A stretch of 35,601 nt of DNA from contig CASGED010000131.1 of the NCBI GenBank assembly GCA_949300425.1, positions 1 through 35,601 on the forward strand, written 5' to 3'. Shown one piece after another: positions 30,015 to 35,601 of this stretch. Made by a program: the position numbers and the translations under genes. The notes under the pieces are model-generated. The model had not been told where the DNA came from and did not search any database. It worked only from the letters and a program-made list of their open reading frames with translations. Source of the stretch: an uncultured Bacteroides sp. Lineage in GTDB: Bacteria; Bacteroidota; Bacteroidia; Bacteroidales; Bacteroidaceae. Positions within the stretch are counted from its first letter, which is position 1, and each line of letters begins with the position of its first letter.

Positions 30015-30995
30015 TTAGTCAGTCACCCATTCCTTCCGGTAAGCCTTCGTTTTTTGGGGGGCGTAATACATGCCTTCGCGGGTGGGTAGCTTCAGGATGT
30101 AGGTACGTCTGCTGCGGTTTTGCAGGAAGGTGGAGCGCAGCCAGGGGTTAAAGTCTTTCAGTTGGGCGTAGGTGATGCCTTTCTGCTTGGCATAAGAGGC
30201 GAGGTTGTCAATGCCTGTGGTCACGGTGTCCGTGGCGCAGGCAATGGGCGGGTAGAGTTGTTCGCTGCGGAGGATGAAGCCGTAACGCCTGGGGTCGCTG
30301 AGCACGGCCTTGGCGGCAAGCAGGCGGAACATGTAGCGCGAGGTCTCCTCTACCAGCCAAAGGTCGGCGGCGTGGGCGGCCATCTGTTTTTGCAACTGCG
30401 AACTGATGCGGGCTTGTCCGGCGTTGTAGGCAGCAGCCACGCTGAGCCAATTGCCGTAGCGTTCGTATGAATCCTTCAGGTAGCGGCAGGCAGCGCGGGT
30501 GGCTTTCTCGATGTGGTAACGCTCGTCAATGTTCTGGTTTACCTCCAAGCCGTATTCGCGTCCGGTGCTTTGCATGAACTGCCACATGCCGGCGGCTCCG
30601 GCGGGAGACTTGGCCAGGTGGTTCAGCCCGCTTTCGATGACGGCCAGGTACTTGAAATCGTCCGGTATGCCGTTGGCTTTCAGTATCGGCTCGATGACGG
30701 GGAAGTAGCGGTTGGCACGTTTGATAGATAGCATCGTGGTGGAGTGCATGTAAGTGAACGAGAGCAGTTCGCGGTCCATGCGCTCGCGGTAGTCGTAGCG
30801 GTCCAGACGGATGGTTTGTCCGGCGAAGGTGATTTCCAGGGGCACGGAAGGGGAGGCCGTCAAATGGGATACATCGTTGCGCACGGTGTCTTGTTGGGAA
30901 TTGAAACAGGCGTTTCCGAGCAGGAAAGGCAAAGAGACGCCCACACACAAGGTGAGGGTGGTGGTCAGTACGGGGCGGATAAATTTCTTATTCAT
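30015..30995 (-). CDS. Lytic transglycosylase, MltD/SLT family
   Basis: A 326-residue exported protein with a signal sequence (hydrophobic about 12-30) and a soluble lytic transglycosylase domain (about 92-225). The catalytic glutamate is E121 in YLAVIESGLNHLAKSPAGAAGMWQFM, followed by the family motifs RYLKD and WLSVAAAYNAGQARI. A C-terminal stretch (YAKQKGITYAQLKDFNPWLR) resembles a LysM-like segment. The enzyme would cleave glycan strands of periplasmic peptidoglycan, forming anhydromuropeptides. Cys30 lies in GNAC, not a classical lipobox. It starts 14 bp after the SDR gene stops, so the two probably form an operon. Confidence 0.9.
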   Translation of the reverse strand: MNKKFIRPVLTTTLTLCVGVSLPFLLGNACFNSQQDTVRNDVSHLTASPSVPLEITFAGQTIRLDRYDYRERMDRELLSFTYMHSTTMLSIKRANRYFPVIEPILKANGIPDDFKYLAVIESGLNHLAKSPAGAAGMWQFMQSTGREYGLEVNQNIDERYHIEKATRAACRYLKDSYERYGNWLSVAAAYNAGQARISSQLQKQMAAHAADLWLVEETSRYMFRLLAAKAVLSDPRRYGFILRSEQLYPPIACATDTVTTGIDNLASYAKQKGITYAQLKDFNPWLRSTFLQNRSRRTYILKLPTREGMYYAPQKTKAYRKEWVTD

Positions 30996-31009
30996 ATTAA
31001 TGGATGTGT

Positions 31010-31750
31010 TTAGTTATGTATGGATAGTCGTTCCCAAATACGGCGGGGAATCAGTCGCCAAAAGAACACTAATAGGCGGTAGCGTCCGTCGATGATGACT
31101 ATACGTTCCTGCCGTTCGATGGCTTTCACGATGCGGGCCGCTACTTTGTCCGCCCGCATCAGCATTGGGTACTTCCCTCCTTTCAGCAAGTCCGTGTCCA
31201 CAAATCCGGGACGGATGTCGGTGAAGCGGATGGCAAGTTTCTGCATGTGTGCCAGTTGGGTCAAAGCCTCGATGTAGGTGTTCTGAAAGCGTTTGGTGGC
31301 CGAATAGGCGGGGGCGATGCCCAATCCTTTGGTGCCGGCAATGGAACTGATGACGGCTATGTGGCCACCGTCATGCTGCTTGAAGTAATCGAATGCCGTG
31401 GTAATCATCCGGATGAAGCCGTCGACATTGGTTGCTGCCGTATTTAGTTCGGTGTCTGTTCGCAGGTCGGGATTTTGCGAACCTATGCCGGCGGCCAGCA
31501 AGAATACGTCCATGCCGCCTGTGCGGCCGATAAGTGTACGCATTTGTTGGGGAGCATCCTCTTGGGTCACGTCCAAAGGCTGTATCTCTACTTGTCCCGG
31601 ATGTTGTGCTTGAAAATGTCGCAACTTCTCCTCGCGGCGTCCGGCAATGCCGAGTTTCCAGCCTCTGCCTGCCAATAGTCTGGCTACTTCCAGCCCGATG
31701 CCCGAGGTTGCGCCAATGATAATAGCTATAGGATTTTGTCGGATATTCAT
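31010..31750 (-). CDS. Short-chain dehydrogenase/reductase (SDR)
   Basis: A 246-residue classical SDR. The NAD(P)-binding motif is GATSGIG (13-19), with R38-R39 in AGRRE favouring NADP. The catalytic residues are N108, S135 or S136 in VISSIAG, Y149 and K153 in YSATK. The substrate is not predictable. The C-terminal segment (LLVFFWRLIPRRIW) is hydrophobic and basic, suggesting peripheral membrane association, as in SDRs acting on lipid substrates. It is the first gene of a likely two-gene unit with the lytic transglycosylase. A -7 box TATATTTG is at 31785-31792 on the minus strand. Confidence 0.9.
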   Translation of the reverse strand: MNIRQNPIAIIIGATSGIGLEVARLLAGRGWKLGIAGRREEKLRHFQAQHPGQVEIQPLDVTQEDAPQQMRTLIGRTGGMDVFLLAAGIGSQNPDLRTDTELNTAATNVDGFIRMITTAFDYFKQHDGGHIAVISSIAGTKGLGIAPAYSATKRFQNTYIEALTQLAHMQKLAIRFTDIRPGFVDTDLLKGGKYPMLMRADKVAARIVKAIERQERIVIIDGRYRLLVFFWRLIPRRIWERLSIHN

Positions 31751-31784
31751 GGGTTTCTATCAAGTTTATCTTATCAATTTGCCG

Positions 31785-31792
31785 CAAATATA
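31785..31792 (-). promoter_or_regulatory. Candidate -7 element of the SDR gene
   Basis: Minus-strand TATATTTG matches TAnnTTTG exactly, 34 bp before the ATG at 31750; no -33 TTTG is found. Confidence 0.45.
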
Positions 31793-31909
31793 GGCAAATC
31801 TGTCCTAAGCGGCTTATAATGTTTGATTAATTTCTTTGTGATTTCTTGAGAAAGTCCGATATTTGCTTTCCGAAAACAGGAATATTTTAATGTTTAATAG
31901 GAATAGAAT

Positions 31910-32377
31910 ATGGAAAAAGTTGTGGTTAATTCGTATGAGGATTTTGAAAAACTGGTAGGGCAGCGCATAGGCGTGTCGGAGTATGTGCAGATTCCGCAGG
32001 AGCGTATCAATCTGTTTGCCGACGCTACGTTGGATCATCAGTGGATACACGTGGACACGGAGCGCGCCAAAGCGGAAAGCCCGTTTAAGAGCACCATTGT
32101 TCATGGCTATCTTACGCTTTCAATGTTGCCTTATTTGTGGAATCAGATTATAGAGGTGAATAACCTGAAGATGATGATAAATTACGGCATCGAGAAGATG
32201 CGCTTCGGACAGGCCGTATTGTCAGGCCAAAGCATCCGTTTGGTGGCCGACATGGTGTCGCTGGTCAACTTGCGTGGCACGGCCAAGGCCGAAATCAAGT
32301 TTGCCATCGAGATAGAAGGCGAGAAGAAGAAAGCGCTGGAGGGCGTGGCCGTATTCTTGTATTACTTCAACAATTAA
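31910..32377 (+). CDS. MaoC-like (R)-enoyl-CoA hydratase family protein
   Basis: A 155-residue single hot-dog-fold protein of the MaoC/(R)-hydratase family. The hydratase motif FADATLDHQWIHVD carries the catalytic D42 and H47, followed by SPFKSTIVHGYLTLSM as in family members. Such enzymes hydrate trans-2-enoyl-CoA; length matches stand-alone PhaJ-like proteins. No fatty-acid or CoA genes adjoin, so the physiological substrate is unknown. It is a single plus-strand gene between divergent and convergent minus-strand genes, overlapping the next gene 3' end by 11 bp (32367-32377). Confidence 0.9.
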   Translation: MEKVVVNSYEDFEKLVGQRIGVSEYVQIPQERINLFADATLDHQWIHVDTERAKAESPFKSTIVHGYLTLSMLPYLWNQIIEVNNLKMMINYGIEKMRFGQAVLSGQSIRLVADMVSLVNLRGTAKAEIKFAIEIEGEKKKALEGVAVFLYYFNN

Positions 32378-32699
32378 GACGCGGACGGTTGGGGGCGAGG
32401 CATTCCCTCCACAGATGCCGCAAGGCTATGAGAGGATGATAGAGCAACATGCGCGGACCGGCGTAGCGCATGACTTGACGCATCCTCTCTTTCATTTCGC
32501 GCTTGTAGCAATGGATGGGGCAAAGCCGGCAGGTAGGTTTGGCTTTACCGAAGGGGCAATGCGTCAAACGGGCGTGGGCGTACTCCAGCAATTCCTCGCA
32601 TGAGGGACATAAGTCCGCATTCTTTTCTTTCCTCCGGCAATACAGGCGTATCATCTTTTCCACGATGTCCTTTTCTTCTTCGATGCGTGTATGTGTCAT
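32367..32699 (-). CDS. YgbA/nitrous-oxide-stimulated-promoter family protein
   Basis: A 110-residue soluble protein of the YgbA_NO family (PF11756 type), recognised from the succession CPSCEELLEYAHARL, CPFG.AKPTC..CPIHCYK and VMRYAGPRMLLYHP. Seven cysteines in the first 65 residues (C21, C31, C34, C48, C57, C60, C64) could ligate zinc or an iron-sulfur cluster. The family name comes from induction by nitrosative stress in enteric bacteria; the biochemical function is not established. Its start lies 27 bp after the stop of the RluA-type gene, so it may be the second gene of that transcript. It overlaps MaoC gene tail-to-tail by 11 bp. Confidence 0.87.
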   Translation of the reverse strand: MTHTRIEEEKDIVEKMIRLYCRRKEKNADLCPSCEELLEYAHARLTHCPFGKAKPTCRLCPIHCYKREMKERMRQVMRYAGPRMLLYHPLIALRHLWRECLAPNRPRLNC

Positions 32700-32726
32700 G
32701 ACGTTATCCGTAATCTGTAGCGTTTT

Positions 32727-34469
32727 TTAGAATGGCGCCGGTGCAGAGAAGTGTAACTTGCTCCCGCTGACGGGATGTGTCAACTCCAGTTGTTCGGCGT
32801 GCAGGTAGAGCCGATCGGCTTTTGTCTTTCCGTAAAGCAAGTCGCCTCTGATGGGACATCCCAATCCATCCGGGTGTGCGGCGTGTACACGCAATTGGTG
32901 AGTCCGTCCCGTGAGTGGATAGAAAGCCACGCGGGTATGCCCCTCCTTACGCTCTAACACCTCGTAACGTGTCACGGTTTCCTTGCCTCGCTCGTAATTG
33001 ACCTCTTGACGCGGACGGTCGTGCGGAGTGGGGGCCAGGGGCAGGCGGATTTCTCCTTGGTCATCGGGCACAAGCCCTTCCAACAGCGCGATGTAACGTT
33101 TCCCTACGGCCCGTGTCTCAAACTGGGCTTGCAGCTTTTTGTGTATCTCCTTCGATTTGGCTATCAGCATCAGCCCCGATGTGTCCATGTCCAGCCGATG
33201 CACCACCATGGGACCGTCAGCTTCCGGCAGATGTTCCTGCATCCGGCTGAGTACAGAGTCTGTGTCTTCCCGGCCGGGTACGGAGAGCATCCCTGCGGGC
33301 TTGTTCACCACGACTATCCATTTATCTTCATAAACGATGGGCAAGGGCAGCAGGGCGGCTTGGCGGGAGCGCGTCGTGGCATGCGCCTCGTCCACCTCCA
33401 GCCCTTGCAGCATGTGCTTCAGGATGGGAGCGCACTTGCTTCGGCAGGCCGGATAGTATTGCCCATGGTGCCTGATTTCGGTCTTGGGCGATTGTCCCCA
33501 CCAGAATTCGGCCATGCAGAGCGGCTTCCATTTATGCAGGTAGGCTTGTTGGAGCAGTTTGGGGGCGGCGCATTCACCGGCTCCTGCGGGCGGAGTACGT
33601 TGGGGCGTGTCGGCAAAGAGTTCGCAAAGGTCCTTCGCTTCGCCCCGTGCGTTCAGCATGCGGAAGTGCCAGAAGAGGCGCATTTGCAGGGCGGCCGAAC
33701 GGCGCTTGCGTTCGGCTTTCAGTTGTTCTATTTGCTTGGCTTGGAGAAGCAAGGCTTTTTGAGCCGGCTGGCAACGCGCTTCCCAGGCACGTTCGGCGCG
33801 TTTGTATTCGGCTTTCTGAAATTGGCTCTCGCGTATCAGGGTCGCTTCCTCCTCAGGCGTAAGTCCTCCCGCTTGTCGTTGGGTTTGTCTGCGTGCCTTG
33901 GCCGCTTTCAGGTCTTCGCGCATGCGGGCTAACGCTTGCCCGGCTTCTTGTTGCAGAGCTTGGGCTTCGGCTTGCAGATGGAGGTAGGCTTCATCCGTTT
34001 CCAGCGTGCGGATGCGTGCGTTGATGTCGGAGATATTCTTTTCTTCTTCTTTAAAGAAACTGCCCGGTTGAAGCAAATCGTAAACGGGCGGGACGAAGTA
34101 GGGCAGACGGTTGGTGCCGTTCAACGTACCGGAGAAGGCGGCCAGAAAGCCCAAACGGCCTTCCCGTGTGCGCACCACCAGCACGCCGAACATTTTGCCT
34201 TTATCCAATTCCTCTTTCCACTCAGCCTGTTCCGCCAGATATCGCTGCACTTCCCCTGCCGCCAGGATGCAGAGCGGATGAGGCTGGTAGTCAAACGGAT
34301 TAGTGAATTTCACCGGAAGTTCGCTGCCTTCGGTAGAGGTGGTAAAGAAGTGCAGCATCTCGCTCCCGTCGTCGGGATGAGATGCTCTCTTCCGTTTCTT
34401 GCTTTTCAGCCAGGCCGCCTTGCGTGCCTCGTAGTCCTCACGCCTCCTTTCCAAGTAATTGTCCGCCAT
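32727..34469 (-). CDS. RluA-family pseudouridine synthase with long N-terminal extension
   Basis: A 580-residue protein: the C-terminal 210 residues (about 375-580) are an RluA-type pseudouridine synthase with VVNKPAGMLSVPG, catalytic D427 in HRLDMDTSG, YIALLEG and GRTHQLRVH. It should isomerise uridine in rRNA or tRNA. The preceding 370 residues are not part of typical RluA enzymes (about 220-330 residues): they include a region with CILAAGEVQRYL (about 65-130), a long charged coiled coil (about 142-265) and a Cys/His/Trp-rich segment (about 300-355). This architecture occurs, as I recall, in Bacteroidetes. The extension probably sets RNA specificity. Promoter at 34498-34529. Confidence 0.9.
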   Translation of the reverse strand: MADNYLERRREDYEARKAAWLKSKKRKRASHPDDGSEMLHFFTTSTEGSELPVKFTNPFDYQPHPLCILAAGEVQRYLAEQAEWKEELDKGKMFGVLVVRTREGRLGFLAAFSGTLNGTNRLPYFVPPVYDLLQPGSFFKEEEKNISDINARIRTLETDEAYLHLQAEAQALQQEAGQALARMREDLKAAKARRQTQRQAGGLTPEEEATLIRESQFQKAEYKRAERAWEARCQPAQKALLLQAKQIEQLKAERKRRSAALQMRLFWHFRMLNARGEAKDLCELFADTPQRTPPAGAGECAAPKLLQQAYLHKWKPLCMAEFWWGQSPKTEIRHHGQYYPACRSKCAPILKHMLQGLEVDEAHATTRSRQAALLPLPIVYEDKWIVVVNKPAGMLSVPGREDTDSVLSRMQEHLPEADGPMVVHRLDMDTSGLMLIAKSKEIHKKLQAQFETRAVGKRYIALLEGLVPDDQGEIRLPLAPTPHDRPRQEVNYERGKETVTRYEVLERKEGHTRVAFYPLTGRTHQLRVHAAHPDGLGCPIRGDLLYGKTKADRLYLHAEQLELTHPVSGSKLHFSAPAPF

Positions 34470-34497
34470 GAATCAGGTCTTTATTTGATTGCGTCGG

Positions 34498-34529
34498 CAA
34501 AGGTAGGCATTTCTACGTATTTTCACAAC
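34498..34529 (-). promoter_or_regulatory. Promoter of the RluA-type gene
   Basis: Minus-strand GTTG (34526-34529, three of four -33 bases), 20-bp spacer and TACCTTTG (34498-34505), 28 bp before the ATG at 34469. The -33 element overlaps the last codons of the SusA-like gene. Confidence 0.6.
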
Positions 34530-35601
34530 TCGATAACGAGCGACTCGCGTGCGGCCATTTTCAACTCTTCACCGAAGGAGATGGTACGTCCGCTGAGGAT
34601 GTCGCGGCCTTGCCGGGCGTCTTTCAGAATTTCCCGATAGAACTTCAAGGGGACGGTTGTCTCACTGTCCGTACCGTTCAGCATCACAAAGACAGTCTTT
34701 CCTTCGTGTTGACGGGCGTAGGCGTAGACACCGTTCTGCACCATGAACTGGGTCATGCTGCCCTTGGCAATGACGTCGTTGCCCTTGCGCCAGTTAAGAA
34801 TGGTCTTGTAGAAGTTATAGCACTCGTTCTGTTCCGGTGTGCGTCCTTCGGGAGTGAAGGCGTTTTGCTTGTCGCCTGTCCATCCGCCGGGGAAGTCCTT
34901 GCGCACGTAGCCGTCGCTCTTGGACTTGACACCGTTCATCAGGATTTCCGTACCGTAATAGAGTTGCGGAATGCGTCGGGTGGTAAGCAGCAGGGTGGTG
35001 GCTTGTTTTAGCAGGGCAAAGTTTTGTCCCTCTCCCAGAAAACGGTCGGTATCATGGTTTTCAATGAAGGCGAGCACGCTGGCGGGGTTGGGATAGAGGT
35101 AGTCGTAGACGAAGTTGTTATACACCCGGTCCAATCCCTTGAACCATGTCTCGGTCTGTTCGTTCTTGGCGATGTTTATCTTGTCGAAGAAGCTGAAGTC
35201 CATGACCGTCTTCAGGTTACTGTTGCGCGGAGCGGAGAGTTTGGAGTCCTTTTGCCACCAGGCGGTGTAGGCAGGTTCGGTGACCCACGTTTCGCCCACG
35301 GTATTGTAGTTGGGATATTCTTCGTTCAGTTCCTTCATCCAGCGGCTCATGGCGTCATAGTCCGCGTAAGGATAGGTGTCCATACGGATGCCATCGATGC
35401 CCGCGTACTCTATCCACCAGAAACTGTTCTGAATGAGGTAACGGATGACGTGCGGGTTACGCTGGTTGAGGTCGGGCATGGAGGGCACGAACCATCCGTC
35501 GTTCATTTGATGGAAGTCGTATTGCGAGGCGTAGGGGTCTACGTGCGGAGTCAGCTTGAAGGAGGTCTGCACGAAATTGTTCTGATGGTCCGGATTGTTG
35601 A
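34523..35601 (-). CDS. SusA-like GH13 alpha-amylase/neopullulanase, partial (5' end off window)
   Basis: The reading frame is open to the window edge at 35601 (NNPDHQNNF continues upstream of the GTG at 35572), so only the C-terminal 359 residues are seen. GH13 catalytic motifs are in order: nucleophile Asp in GIDGIRMDTYPY (codon 35378-35380), acid/base Glu in TVGETWV (35291-35293), and the third carboxylate in FIENHDTDR (35051-35053). The C-terminal beta domain follows. It matches the starch-utilisation enzyme SusA (neopullulanase) type from Bacteroides, which hydrolyses maltooligosaccharides and pullulan in the periplasm. Signal peptide and any Sus neighbours lie outside the window, so membership in a sus operon is not shown. 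Confidence 0.9.
   Translation of the reverse strand, partial: NNPDHQNNFVQTSFKLTPHVDPYASQYDFHQMNDGWFVPSMPDLNQRNPHVIRYLIQNSFWWIEYAGIDGIRMDTYPYADYDAMSRWMKELNEEYPNYNTVGETWVTEPAYTAWWQKDSKLSAPRNSNLKTVMDFSFFDKINIAKNEQTETWFKGLDRVYNNFVYDYLYPNPASVLAFIENHDTDRFLGEGQNFALLKQATTLLLTTRRIPQLYYGTEILMNGVKSKSDGYVRKDFPGGWTGDKQNAFTPEGRTPEQNECYNFYKTILNWRKGNDVIAKGSMTQFMVQNGVYAYARQHEGKTVFVMLNGTDSETTVPLKFYREILKDARQGRDILSGRTISFGEELKMAARESLVIEL

Noticed and set aside
33006-33932. 308-codon plus-strand frame opposite the RluA-type gene
   Set aside because: Antisense shadow without domain features.
35570-35572. GTG as the start of the SusA-like gene
   Set aside because: The frame continues to the window edge with amylase-like sequence, and a complete GH13 enzyme needs several hundred more residues upstream.

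Overview
The window looks like chromosome of a gut Bacteroidales bacterium, most likely Bacteroides. The evidence is the Bacteroides-type promoter (TTTG, 19-21 bp, then TAnnTTTG) in front of many genes, the lack of obvious Shine-Dalgarno sequences, and Bacteroidetes-typical families: DUF3857/transglutaminase proteins, DUF4783 next to nadC, meso-diaminopimelate dehydrogenase, a PF09820-type AAA-ATPase/nuclease, a SusA-like GH13 enzyme, and many lipoproteins.

Layout. 1-748 is an accessory edge: the 3' end of an IS982-type insertion sequence, a palindrome array and a long imperfect hairpin. 749-5339 (minus) holds the AAA-ATPase/PD-(D/E)XK protein, then an operon of pepD and a secreted endonuclease/phosphatase-fold protein. 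5477-7628 (plus) holds a small membrane protein, an OmpH/Skp chaperone and an M24 peptidase. 7631-9228 (minus) is ruvA plus an uncharacterised protein. 9381-10280 is ddh. 10376-13976 (minus) is a pair of DUF3857 proteins, one with an intact transglutaminase triad and one without. 14521-18030 (plus) is tex, then DUF4783-nadC. 18249-21106 (plus) is an ECF sigma factor, a membrane-anchored beta-barrel protein, a lipoprotein and a secreted protein. 21063-22244 (minus) is a serine hydrolase. 22295-25017 (minus) is a histidine kinase with an NtrC-type regulator, divergent from 25369-30013 (plus), a lipoprotein plus a FtsX/MacB-type ABC exporter. 30015-31750 (minus) is a short-chain dehydrogenase and a lytic transglycosylase; 31910-32377 a MaoC-type hydratase; 32367-34469 (minus) a YgbA/NOSP-type protein and an RluA-family pseudouridine synthase with a long N-terminal extension; 34523-35601 the C-terminal part of a SusA-like amylase cut by the window edge.

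The most striking signal is not a gene. Five separate gene-free gaps (377-467, 2623-2688, 14163-14263, 25241-25301, 29173-29227) each carry three to five short palindromes repeated at a fixed period of 22 bp (23 bp in the first). The palindrome sequence differs from gap to gap while the architecture stays the same; within gaps the spacers vary and units may flip orientation without losing phase. The period is not a multiple of three, so these are not coding repeats. I know of no established name for this class; the palindromic units and roughly two-helical-turn phasing suggest operator arrays or RNA hairpin arrays. One array lies in a gap with a probable 430-nt leader, and one sits between the NtrC-type regulator and its likely ABC-exporter target, enclosed by a perfect 15-bp inverted repeat and downstream of a candidate sigma-54 promoter.
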